From: Holophagae bacterium
GTDB taxonomy: Bacteria > Acidobacteriota > Thermoanaerobaculia > Thermoanaerobaculales > Sulfomarinibacteraceae
Assembly (NCBI GenBank): GCA_030609785.1
Contig: JAUWTC010000007.1
Coordinates: 1 to 16,328 of the forward strand
DNA length: 16,328 bases
Direction of reading: 5' to 3'
In this document: positions 5,995 through 12,896 of the stretch, one piece after another
Numbering within the stretch: position 1 is the stretch's first letter
Layout: each line of letters begins with the position of its first letter
Made by a program: the position numbers and the translations under genes
Notes under the pieces: generated by a model
Database searches by the model: none
Seen by the model: only the letters and a program-made list of their open reading frames with translations
What the model was told of the DNA's origin: nothing

Positions 5995-7702
5995 TTTCTT
6001 CGCGGCCCGCCTGAACCACCGAGCACACCGCCAGCAGCCAACCCCACAGCGGCGCCATCCGGAAATCGAGAATTTCGGGACTTGTCAGACTCCACACGGC
6101 GTAGACGACCCATGCGGCGGCCGCCGCCACCAGGAAGGCCCGGGCCTCGGTGTCGGCGACCCGGCCGATGCTCCGAACGGTCCATCCGATCCAACCGATC
6201 AAGGCGCCCAGGACCAACACCGACCCGACGAAGCCCAACTTGAAGAGCAGGAACAGATACCAGTTGTGGATGTAGTTGACATCGCCGTAGTGGACCCAGT
6301 GGCCCCGGTTGTCGAATCCGTCGACATCCAGGGTTATGGTGGCGCCCAGGCCACGGCCGACCAGCCGATCGACCCAAGAACCTCCATCCAGCGCCTCGAC
6401 GATCTTCGTGCTTTCGTGCCAGCGAAAACCCAGGGTGACATCCCCATCGGCCCGACCGGTCTTCACCGCCCGAGCAAGGCCCAGGACTCGCTCCTTGACG
6501 GCCAAAGCCTTGCCGGCCAAACGTGCCATGGTTGGGGACTCGAGAACAGCGCATTCGACAGCATCGAGACGCCATTGTCCCGTCGATCCCTTCCATCTGG
6601 AGAGTCGCACACGCGCCTCGGTCCAACTCGAGGGCACCGTGGCGACGGCGATTCCAACACCTCGCTCCTGCCCAGCCCGGATCGCCACAGGGATTCTCCC
6701 GATCTGGCGCCCCGAGTCGTCAAAAAAGAGCAGGGCAACCACCATCGCCCCCTTCCCCTCCCCTCGACCGCGAACCACCACGCGCCATGCTTCGGCGTCG
6801 GTCAAATCTACGGGGGCATCGAAGCGGGAATGTCGAGCCCTGTCGGGAAGATAGACGAGACTGCCGGAGAGACAGTTTCCGGCCCCGGGAAAGAGGGAAC
6901 ACGGCGTCCGCTGAAGAGCATCCGGCATGTCTGTGCCGACCCAGTCTTCCAGTTGCCACACAGCGCCTGCCATCCCGGCCCCTATCAGGACGACCGAAAC
7001 CAGGGCGATCAGCGTTTCCCGGCTGCGCACCCCCCTCCAGACGACAACCAGACCGACAACGGCGGCCGGTGTGAGAATCCACAGACTGCGGAGACTCGAA
7101 CCGAGGATCACCAGCAGAATCGAGACCGTCGCCAGCCATGCCAATCGCCGCATCCAACGAAGGGAATCACGAACCGATACCAGAGAAAAACACAGCCCCA
7201 TCAACGCCGGACCGATCACCGAAACCGAGTTGGGTAGAAACAACCGTGAAGGCTCCCCGAGGATGGCGATCTCCGCGGCGCCCCACAGCAGCTGTATCCA
7301 ACAACCCAGCGTTATTGCCGACAGGAGGCCGGCCTTCCATCGTCTCTCCGCAGGCCCCTGCCAGGCGGCCAAGCCACCGATGGCGGCCAACGGCAGCAAC
7401 CCCATCGACAGCGCCTGACCGACTATCTGGGTTGGTGCATGCCCTCGAATCAGGCCCACCGCCGCACCCCCGACCGTCGCAAGGGCAACCGCGATCACGC
7501 CAAGAATCACGGGGCGAGGGGCTGCCATCACGCGGCGCCGGCCTTCGACGGTCCCGAGAGCCGGAAGCGTTGCCATGACGACGGCCAGGATGCCGACCGC
7601 CTGAACCACCAGCGACGACCGAAAGCCCAGGCCGACAGTCACAAAGGGCATCAGAACGACCGCGGCGACCGCGATGTCCAGTCTCAGTGGCTTAACCCGC
7701 AT
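5987..7702 (-). CDS. O-antigen ligase/polymerase-like membrane protein with an inserted soluble domain
   Basis: The 571-residue protein has about ten or more hydrophobic helices in residues 8-250 and 480-565. It carries the HNWYLFLLFKLGFVG segment (479-493) that marks the large periplasmic loop and following helix of O-antigen ligase/polymerase (WaaL/Wzy-type) proteins. It probably joins or polymerises surface-polysaccharide units at the periplasmic face. The loop is unusually long. Residues about 262-390 look like an inserted beta-sandwich (SLVYLPDRARHSRFDAPVDL, AWRVVVRGRG, VVALLFFDDSGRQIG, RVRLSRW, GQWRLDAVECAV), similar in style to carbohydrate-binding jelly rolls. The ATG at 7702 overlaps the glycosyltransferase stop by 11 bases, with GGTGA 3 bases before the ATG. 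Whether it is a ligase or a polymerase cannot be decided from sequence alone. Confidence 0.8.
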   Translation of the reverse strand: MRVKPLRLDIAVAAVVLMPFVTVGLGFRSSLVVQAVGILAVVMATLPALGTVEGRRRVMAAPRPVILGVIAVALATVGGAAVGLIRGHAPTQIVGQALSMGLLPLAAIGGLAAWQGPAERRWKAGLLSAITLGCWIQLLWGAAEIAILGEPSRLFLPNSVSVIGPALMGLCFSLVSVRDSLRWMRRLAWLATVSILLVILGSSLRSLWILTPAAVVGLVVVWRGVRSRETLIALVSVVLIGAGMAGAVWQLEDWVGTDMPDALQRTPCSLFPGAGNCLSGSLVYLPDRARHSRFDAPVDLTDAEAWRVVVRGRGEGKGAMVVALLFFDDSGRQIGRIPVAIRAGQERGVGIAVATVPSSWTEARVRLSRWKGSTGQWRLDAVECAVLESPTMARLAGKALAVKERVLGLARAVKTGRADGDVTLGFRWHESTKIVEALDGGSWVDRLVGRGLGATITLDVDGFDNRGHWVHYGDVNYIHNWYLFLLFKLGFVGSVLVLGALIGWIGWTVRSIGRVADTEARAFLVAAAAAWVVYAVWSLTSPEILDFRMAPLWGWLLAVCSVVQAGREETR

Positions 7703-8735
7703 TATTCACCAGCCTTCGCCAGAGATTCAGGTGACGCTCGGCCACAGTCGACCAGGAAAAGTGCCCGGCGTGCTCCACAGCCCCATGCCTCAGGGCCTCG
7801 CTCCGCCCGCTGTCGAGGACCTTTCGAATGCCCTCCGCCAGTGCGTCCGCCCGTCCGCTTTCGAACAGCACAACCGCTGGTTCGAAGTGCTCCCGGTGGA
7901 CTTCAATGTCCGATGCAACCACCGCCCCGCCGCAAGCCAGGGCCTCGAGCAGGGGCAGGTCGAATCCCTCATCCCTCGAAGGTGAAATCACAGCGGCAGC
8001 TCCAGCGAACAGCGCCGGAAGGAAGGCGTCATCCACCCGCCCCAGAAATCGGACCCATGGCGGCGGATCCGCGAGGTCCTCGACCCGGTCCCGAGCCTCG
8101 CCGACCAGCACCAGGGTCATGGCGGGCGTCTCAATCTGAATTTCGCGGACGGCCTCCAGGGTCAGGTCGAGCCCCCGCCGCCGTTCGAACGATCCCATCT
8201 GCATGACGAACGGAGCTTCAATGCCGAAGTGGGCCAGAATCGCGTCGATCTCCCCCTGAGGCGGTGCGCCAAAGACCCGGAAGTCCACTCCGTAGGGCAT
8301 GACCTCGATCCGGTTCCGTGGAACGCGACACAAGGCCTCGATTTTCTCTGCGACGTGCTGTGAGGCCGTGACGATCGCCTCGGCGCGACGAGCGCCATGT
8401 CTGATCAACCGGGCCGTGACATCAGCCCAGGGCCGAGGAAACCACTCCGGATGTTCCAGGACCAGGACGTCGTGAATGGCACACACGACCGGGCATCGAG
8501 CGCTGAGCGGCGGGTAGTAGAACGGCAAATGGAGGAGGTCGAACTTCGAAGAAGCTCTTTGGAGATCCCACAGGACCCAGCGCACCGTTCGCCGCCTGGT
8601 TTCCGGCTGCAGAATCTCCACATCCAAATCGTCGGCGCTGACGTGCCGTAACCCTGCCAGGAGTCCTTCGAGGTAGCGGGCAATCCCCGCTCGGGGCGGC
8701 AACAAACAGGCGCCGTCGATCGTGACCGTCGTCAT
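7692..8735 (-). CDS. Glycosyltransferase, GT4 family (GT-B fold)
   Basis: The 347-residue enzyme has an N-terminal glycine-containing acceptor-side loop (PRAGIARYLEGLLAGL) and a central linker (RIEVMPYGVDFRVF). In its C-terminal donor domain it has VMQMGSFERRRGLDL, VLVGEARDR and VRFLGRVDDAFLPALFAGA. It ends with the GT4 EX7E-type motif SRDEGFDLPLLEALACGGAVVASD. Such enzymes transfer sugar from a nucleotide donor at the cytosolic membrane face. The start is placed at ATG 8735 because domain similarity begins there (MTTVTIDGACLLPP). An upstream open extension to 9020 would translate the 7-bp repeat and low-quality sequence. The ATG lacks a good Shine-Dalgarno and overlaps, as ATGA, the stop of an 18-codon upstream ORF. 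It therefore probably depends on coupling. Its 3' end overlaps the polymerase start by 11 bases. Sugar specificity is not predictable. Confidence 0.9.
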   Translation of the reverse strand: MTTVTIDGACLLPPRAGIARYLEGLLAGLRHVSADDLDVEILQPETRRRTVRWVLWDLQRASSKFDLLHLPFYYPPLSARCPVVCAIHDVLVLEHPEWFPRPWADVTARLIRHGARRAEAIVTASQHVAEKIEALCRVPRNRIEVMPYGVDFRVFGAPPQGEIDAILAHFGIEAPFVMQMGSFERRRGLDLTLEAVREIQIETPAMTLVLVGEARDRVEDLADPPPWVRFLGRVDDAFLPALFAGAAAVISPSRDEGFDLPLLEALACGGAVVASDIEVHREHFEPAVVLFESGRADALAEGIRKVLDSGRSEALRHGAVEHAGHFSWSTVAERHLNLWRRLVNNAG

Positions 8736-8788
8736 GGGGTGTTTGGCCTCGCCTGATCGAAGTCGTTCGAGAACGATATGTGCAACAT
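8732..8788 (-). CDS. 18-codon upstream ORF coupled to the GT4 gene (candidate leader peptide)
   Basis: The minus strand reads ATG at 8788 and encodes MLHISFSNDFDQARPNTP. It stops at TGA 8734-8732, which overlaps the GT4 ATG (8735) as ATGA. TAGAAT lies exactly 6 bases before its ATG, the same leaderless geometry seen at three other unit-leading starts. The GT4 gene itself lacks a good ribosome site, so ribosomes leaving this ORF could re-initiate there. Codons 5-9 contain the dyad TCGTTC-TC-GAACGA (8763-8776), which could form a small hairpin in the mRNA. No family is recognisable, and short ORFs arise by chance. The combination of promoter spacing and stop/start overlap is the argument for reality. 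Confidence 0.45.
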   Translation of the reverse strand: MLHISFSNDFDQARPNTP

Positions 8789-8794
8789 CGTCCG

Positions 8795-8800
8795 ATTCTA
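8795..8800 (-). promoter_or_regulatory. Candidate -10 for the GT4-polymerase-msrBA unit
   Basis: On the minus strand TAGAAT (five of six to TATAAT) ends 6 bases before ATG 8788. No convincing -35 is seen 16-19 bases upstream. Confidence 0.4.
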
Positions 8801-8986
8801 ACCCGGGCTTTTCGGCAGTGGTCTTCTGCGGCGCGAAATACGCAGACCCACAAACCCGAGAGAACTCAATACCTCCAAACCGGACGTGTCGGGTGTTGCT
8901 CCTGGTGGCGTGAGGCGTTTCGACCCCCGTTGCATCCAGGGGCAAGAACCGCGGCAGCGTCCGGGGCTGAGTCCTTAGACCCTTTG
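8801..8986. other. Intergenic stretch between divergent polysaccharide units
   Basis: Between the upstream-ORF -10 and the 7-bp repeat I see no gene, RNA or clear regulatory element. The minus-strand frame of the GT4 gene stays open here, but the translation resembles no glycosyltransferase and is best read as chance. Confidence 0.5.
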
Positions 8987-9035
8987 CTTCATCCTTCATC
9001 CTTCCGTCTTCACCCTTCACCCTTCTCCCTGACCC
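8987..9035. repeat. 7-bp tandem repeat, seven units, upstream of the flippase
   Basis: Seven heptamers lie in perfect register: two CTTCATC, CTTCCGT, two CTTCACC, CTTCTCC and CTGACCC. The array ends 15 bases before the flippase ATG, and its fifth unit supplies the TTCACC that is spaced as a -35. The base composition is strictly C/T-rich on the plus strand. Confidence 0.85.
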
Positions 9036-9044
9036 CGCTATGAT
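9016..9044 (+). promoter_or_regulatory. Promoter of the flippase-GT2 unit, embedded in the 7-bp repeat
   Basis: TTCACC at 9016-9021 (four of six to TTGACA) and TATGAT at 9039-9044 (five of six to TATAAT) are separated by 17 bases. The -10 ends 6 bases before ATG 9051, predicting a leaderless mRNA. There is no Shine-Dalgarno before 9051, which agrees. Confidence 0.55.
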
Positions 9045-9050
9045 CTACCG

Positions 9051-10322
9051 ATGTCGGAGACGGTACGTCGGGTAGCGCGAAACGCGGTGTGGCTTGCGGT
9101 TGGTGAGGGTGCGGTCAAGGGCGCCCTCTTCCTGGCCGCGATCATCGTTGCCCGTTCTGCGGGGCCTGAGGGAATGGGCGTGTTTTCAATTGCCTTCGCC
9201 GCCGCCATTCTGGCGGTGATGGTCCTGGCCGCCGGTCAGCAGGAGGTCGTCATCCGCGAGGTGGCGGCTGCCCCCGAACGGGCCGGAACGCTGCTGGACG
9301 CCGCCAGGACCGTCCAGGACCGGCTGGGACGGTGGGTCCTTCCGGCGCTCGTCGTCGGAGCCCTGCTGGTTCACGAACGGGACCTTCGCCTTGCCCTGCT
9401 GGCATTCGTGCCCTACGCACTGCTGAGGACCCTCCTCGTCACCCACGGTTCGGCCTTCAAGGGCCTTGACCGCATGGACATGGAAGTTCGAGCCCGCGGC
9501 CTCGAAGTCCTGGTGGTTCTGCCCGGGCTCGCCGCAGTCGGTTGGGCCGGCCTCCCCGTCTGGACCACCGGAGTGGTCTTCAGTGTCGGCGCCGGCACCG
9601 CATTGATCTGGCTGTCCACCCGCTCACGCGATCTCAATCGATCGACCGCTAAAGCCGGCCCGGAGCAACACACTCCGGCCCCCCCCGTCTGGCGGTATTT
9701 TCGGCACGAAGGCCTGCCCTTTCTCGCCCTTGCAGTCGCAAGCCAACTGCTGGCGCGAGCCGACACCTTTTTGCTGGCGGCGTTTGAGGTTTCCCACCAG
9801 GAGATCGGCTACTTCGGGGCTGCGGGGGCGCCGATATGGGGCATCGTCGCTCTGCCGACACTCCTGGCCGTTGCCTTCTACCCCACCCTGTCTCGTTGGG
9901 CGGCCGAAGGCCGATCACCGCTCCAGGCGGTAGCGGTTGCCGTCCTCCTCGGTGGAGCCCTGGGCTCTGGCTTGGCAGTGGCGATCAACGCCGTGAGAGA
10001 GCCCCTGGTCCTTCTGGCCTTCGGCTCTGACTTTGAACCCACTGCCGTCCTGCTCTCCCGCCTGGTCTGGGTGCTCCCGACCAAGTTCGTGATGACGTTC
10101 CTCGGGCTGATTCTGGCCGCATGGCACCGCCAGCACCTGGCGCTGATCGCGGTGGGCGCCGTCCTGGTTCTCTCGATCGGCCTCAATCTGATCTGGATTC
10201 CTACGATGGGCGCTTTTGGGTCGGTGAACGCGGCCGTTGTGGCTCACGCTGCCGGAGTCCTGATCCTGGTGGCCGTCGCGGTCACAACCCCACGTTCAAA
10301 CGGAGATTCTGATGAACCTTGA
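9051..10322 (+). CDS. Wzx-type polysaccharide flippase (MOP superfamily)
   Basis: The 423-residue polytopic protein opens with the family's N-terminal pattern RRVARNAVWLAVGEGAVKGALFLAAIIVARSAGPEGMGVFSIAFAAAIL. Repeated hydrophobic helices run over the full length. A mid-protein segment (FLALAVASQLLARADTFLLAAFEVSHQEIGYFGAA) is typical of the second half of Wzx/oligosaccharide flippases. It would move lipid-linked oligosaccharide across the inner membrane. Its usual partners are present: the two glycosyltransferases that build the unit and the polymerase/ligase that acts after flipping. The start at 9051 is supported by the adjacent TATGAT promoter and by the helix beginning right after it. The gene overlaps the next gene by 11 bases (10312-10322). 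The ATG has no ribosome site, so leaderless translation is likely. Confidence 0.87.
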   Translation: MSETVRRVARNAVWLAVGEGAVKGALFLAAIIVARSAGPEGMGVFSIAFAAAILAVMVLAAGQQEVVIREVAAAPERAGTLLDAARTVQDRLGRWVLPALVVGALLVHERDLRLALLAFVPYALLRTLLVTHGSAFKGLDRMDMEVRARGLEVLVVLPGLAAVGWAGLPVWTTGVVFSVGAGTALIWLSTRSRDLNRSTAKAGPEQHTPAPPVWRYFRHEGLPFLALAVASQLLARADTFLLAAFEVSHQEIGYFGAAGAPIWGIVALPTLLAVAFYPTLSRWAAEGRSPLQAVAVAVLLGGALGSGLAVAINAVREPLVLLAFGSDFEPTAVLLSRLVWVLPTKFVMTFLGLILAAWHRQHLALIAVGAVLVLSIGLNLIWIPTMGAFGSVNAAVVAHAAGVLILVAVAVTTPRSNGDSDEP

Positions 10323-11214
10323 ATCGACGGCTCTGGGCGTCGTCATCATCCACTACGGGCGAGCGGAACCGACCCGGCAGTGTCTGCGAAGCGTGCTCGA
10401 AGACCCTTCAGCAGTCGAACGGCACATCGCCGTCGTCGACAATTTCGGCAATCTCAAGCCAGAGGAATTCGGCAACTCCACGACCCTGGTACACCGCCCT
10501 GACAACCCCGGATTCGGGGGCGGCGCCAACGTCGGCGTCGCCGCCTTGAGGACGAAGGCCGACTGTCTCGGCTTCGTCGTCATGAACAATGATCTTGTAA
10601 TCAACCCCGGTTTTCTCGATGCCGCGGCCGAGGCCCTCGAACCCCAAGATGTCGGAGCGGTCGGCGGTCCAATACTTGTCGGTTTCGATCAGCCGACCCT
10701 CTGGTACGCCGGGGGGGTCATCCGGCGGCTGACCGGCACAGTTCGGCAGAGCCACTCGAAAGCCGACGCTTCCAGACGCCGGGAGGTCGGCTTCGTCCCG
10801 GGAACCGCAATCGCCGTCAAAGCCGACGCCTGGTTTGAAATCGACGGCTTCGACACCAGCTACTTTCTCTACAACGAAGACATTGACCTCTGCCTCAGGC
10901 TCCGGAGAAATGGGAGGCGTCTACTCTTCGAACCTGGGATGACCTGCCTCCACGACCTGGGGGAGACCACCGGTTCCAGCCACCGATCAGCCCTCTATCT
11001 CGAGCAGATCACGCGGACCCGGCTCCGCCCCTTCAGACCCCGCGCCTACCAGCTCTACCTGGGAGCGGTTCACACCCTCTACAACGTCGCCCGCGTCCTC
11101 AGGCTGTTCCTCCGCCACGGCCGCTCGGCCCGAACACAGATCCGGGCCATCATCCGAGCTCACCTCGCCGCTCTGGCCGAGGTCGTCGGACTAACCCGTA
11201 CTTCTCACCAGTGA
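10312..11214 (+). CDS. Glycosyltransferase, GT2 family (rhamnosyltransferase-like)
   Basis: The 300-residue GT-A fold enzyme starts with VVIIHYGRAEPTRQCLRSVL. It then has HRPDNPGFGGGANVGV, typical of this GT2 subgroup, and MNNDLVI as the metal/donor-binding DXD equivalent. FVPGTAIAVKADAWFEIDGFDTSYFLYNEDIDLCLRLRRNG contains the ED acidic pair of the likely catalytic base. It adds a sugar to the growing lipid-linked unit at the cytosolic face. The C-terminal 80 residues are Arg-rich and helical and may associate with the membrane. The ATG is preceded by GGAG 6 bases upstream and overlaps the flippase stop by 11 bases. The same overlap length occurs between the GT4 and polymerase genes. The rhamnose-type assignment is only by resemblance. 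Confidence 0.9.
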   Translation: MNLESTALGVVIIHYGRAEPTRQCLRSVLEDPSAVERHIAVVDNFGNLKPEEFGNSTTLVHRPDNPGFGGGANVGVAALRTKADCLGFVVMNNDLVINPGFLDAAAEALEPQDVGAVGGPILVGFDQPTLWYAGGVIRRLTGTVRQSHSKADASRRREVGFVPGTAIAVKADAWFEIDGFDTSYFLYNEDIDLCLRLRRNGRRLLFEPGMTCLHDLGETTGSSHRSALYLEQITRTRLRPFRPRAYQLYLGAVHTLYNVARVLRLFLRHGRSARTQIRAIIRAHLAALAEVVGLTRTSHQ

Positions 11215-11237
11215 TCTGCTGCGGCCGCCGATGCGCA

Positions 11238-11333
11238 AGCCCATTCCCCCAACGGCGGAACGGGTCCCCAGCCCATTCCCCCAACGGCGGAACGGGTCCC
11301 CAGCCCATTCCGCCAACGGCGGAACGGGTCCCT
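11238..11333. repeat. Three tandem 32-bp units with internal dyad
   Basis: Units occupy 11238-11269, 11270-11301 and 11302-11333. The first two are identical and the third differs at two positions. In the third, TTCCGCC-AAC-GGCGGAA is a perfect 7-bp stem, extended by CCC/GGG beyond one A/C mismatch. In units one and two a C replaces G and weakens the stem. The array lies between the convergent ends of the GT2 gene and the DUF6868 gene, and its last two bases fall inside the DUF6868 stop codon. There is no spacer and no T-tract, so it is neither a CRISPR nor a standard terminator, although the stems could slow transcription from both sides. Confidence 0.9.
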
Positions 11334-11574
11334 ACCCCACAATACGCAATGCCAGGTACGGGACAATACACAACCGGAAGATACCAGCCTTGAAAAACAG
11401 CATTCCCTGGTAATGCACAGCATCGAATTTCTCAACCGACAGCTTGAACCACTTCCCATGCATGCGATACATGAGATCGTGGCCAAAGACGAAAAATAAC
11501 CACCAGAAAAGCAGCATCCCAATATTCAAGACCCCACACCAACCAAGAGCGTCACGAACCAATTCAAGTGTCAT
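11332..11574 (-). CDS. Small two-helix membrane protein, DUF6868-like
   Basis: The 80-residue protein has a helix at about 12-31 (CGVLNIGMLLFWWLFFVFGHD). A conserved-looking middle follows (MYRMHGKWFKLSVEKFDAVHYQGM), and a second helix near the C-terminus (LFFKAGIFRLCIVPYLALRI). From memory this matches the DUF6868 family, small inner-membrane proteins of unknown function. The ATG at 11574 has a good Shine-Dalgarno (AAGGAG) 7 bases upstream. The gene follows rsmB after 41 bases, so it probably shares the fmt-rsmB transcript. The stop codon is reached just at the 32-bp repeat array. Confidence 0.8.
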   Translation of the reverse strand: MTLELVRDALGWCGVLNIGMLLFWWLFFVFGHDLMYRMHGKWFKLSVEKFDAVHYQGMLFFKAGIFRLCIVPYLALRIVG

Positions 11575-11615
11575 TCCTCATCTCCTTTCGAATTCCTGAC
11601 CACCAAACAGATCGA

Positions 11616-12896
11616 TCATACCCCCACCCGCCTCAGCACATGGACGGTGAATCCGTCGCACGACTCCTGAGGCAGCAGTCGAATACCGCCTGCGGATGTC
11701 CCGGTTGCCGGCGTCCCCTCCGGCAGGCTCGGTGCAAGATCCACCACCTCGAAACCCGTCGGCGGTCGATCGAAGTGGTCCTCGTTCTCCTCAGGTTCGA
11801 CACTGCAGGTGCTGTAGAGAAGAAGCCCGCCCGGCGCCACCAGATCGAGCGCACCCCCCAGCAACTTGGCCTGCAGGGCGGCCCGGTCGCCGACATCCTC
11901 AGGTCGAAGACGGTACCGCAGTTCCGGATGGCGGCGCAGGGTCCCTGTGCCGGTACAAGGCGCATCGAGGACGACAGCGGCCCATCGTGCCCTGACGACC
12001 GCCGGCCGGGCCGCATCCTGGACAACCCGAAAGACCCGCCCACGGCAGGTCTCGAACACTCGGCCGGCCCGGTGTAAACGCCCCAGGCTGAGGTCGGCGG
12101 CAACTGCCGCTGCCCACGCCCCATCCCTGACGATCCTTGCAGTCTTCCCCCCCGGGGCTGCACAGAGGTCGATGACCTCGCCGCCGCCGGGATTCAGTGC
12201 CGCCGTCAGCCAGGCCACCAGCTGAGACGCCGGATCCTGGGCATAGGCATCGCCACTTCGGAGTGATCCGACAAGATCGCTGCCGACGGCACGCCACGCC
12301 CCCGGCATCCACGGGTGTTGGTGCAACTCGATACCTTCACCAGTCAACCGGTCGGCGGCATCGACGTCTGTAAACCAGACCCACAGCGGAGCCGGATGCT
12401 GAGCCGCGGACATCGCCGATTCGGCTGCGTCCTGGCCGAAGGCCCGAGCCCATAGCCGCCACAGCCAGTCGGGATGGGAGTTCCGAAAGGCATCATCGCC
12501 TTCCCGGACCAGGCGATCCCAGTGTCCCGGGGCTCGGCGCATGACAGCATTGACCAGTCCTGACGCCTTGGGCCTGCCCATGCGCCGGATGAGCCGAACG
12601 GCGCCGTCGCCGGCGACCGCCGCCGGAATCCCCAATCCCTTGATTTCATACAGACCGACCCGAAGAGCGGCCCTGACCTCCGGGTCGAGGCTCGTCGGCT
12701 TCCGGCGGGACGCCGCCTCTATCGCACCGTCCAATGGGCGCAGGAGCCGCAGGGCGCCCAGCACACGAGCACGCACGCCCGGCGCCGAAACGTCGCCGAG
12801 AAGGCGAGAGGCGAAAGCGCCGTCCTCGACTCGCACGAGCAGTGCGGCCGCTCTCAGACGATCAGCCGAGGTGCTCACCGCGACCCACTCGCTCAC
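11616..12896 (-). CDS. rsmB: 16S rRNA m5C967-type methyltransferase RsmB
   Basis: The 426-residue protein has an N-terminal NusB-like RNA-binding half, with VRAALRVGLYEIKGL and ASGLVNAVMRRA, then HPDWLWRLW. The SAM-dependent catalytic half follows, with VIDLCAAPGGKT (241-252, SAM-binding), LDAPCTGTGTLRRHPE (motif IV, Cys314) and LYSTCSVEPEENE (motif VI, Cys364 as nucleophile by family knowledge). It methylates a cytosine of 16S rRNA. The C-terminal RLLPQESCDGFTVHVLRR corresponds to the usual DGFF-type end. The start at 12896 gives a 35-base overlap with fmt. GTG codons a few residues later are possible alternatives but do not remove the overlap. fmt followed directly by rsmB is a common bacterial order. 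Confidence 0.93.
   Translation of the reverse strand: MSEWVAVSTSADRLRAAALLVRVEDGAFASRLLGDVSAPGVRARVLGALRLLRPLDGAIEAASRRKPTSLDPEVRAALRVGLYEIKGLGIPAAVAGDGAVRLIRRMGRPKASGLVNAVMRRAPGHWDRLVREGDDAFRNSHPDWLWRLWARAFGQDAAESAMSAAQHPAPLWVWFTDVDAADRLTGEGIELHQHPWMPGAWRAVGSDLVGSLRSGDAYAQDPASQLVAWLTAALNPGGGEVIDLCAAPGGKTARIVRDGAWAAAVAADLSLGRLHRAGRVFETCRGRVFRVVQDAARPAVVRARWAAVVLDAPCTGTGTLRRHPELRYRLRPEDVGDRAALQAKLLGGALDLVAPGGLLLYSTCSVEPEENEDHFDRPPTGFEVVDLAPSLPEGTPATGTSAGGIRLLPQESCDGFTVHVLRRVGV

Noticed and set aside
5651..7237. Long plus-strand open frame opposite msrBA and the polymerase gene
   Set aside because: Its translation is Pro/Arg/Gln-rich with no domain pattern, and it is antisense to two well-supported genes; GC-rich codon structure keeps such frames open.
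8763..8776. Dyad TCGTTC-GA-GAACGA as a LexA-type box
   Set aside because: It partly resembles SOS boxes of some phyla, but it is inside the short ORF downstream of the promoter and no SOS gene is nearby.
8736..9020. N-terminal extension of the GT4 gene
   Set aside because: It would translate the 7-bp repeats and sequence with no family similarity; the GT4 fold begins at 8735.
11238..11333. CRISPR array
   Set aside because: The units are directly adjacent with no spacers and there are no cas genes.
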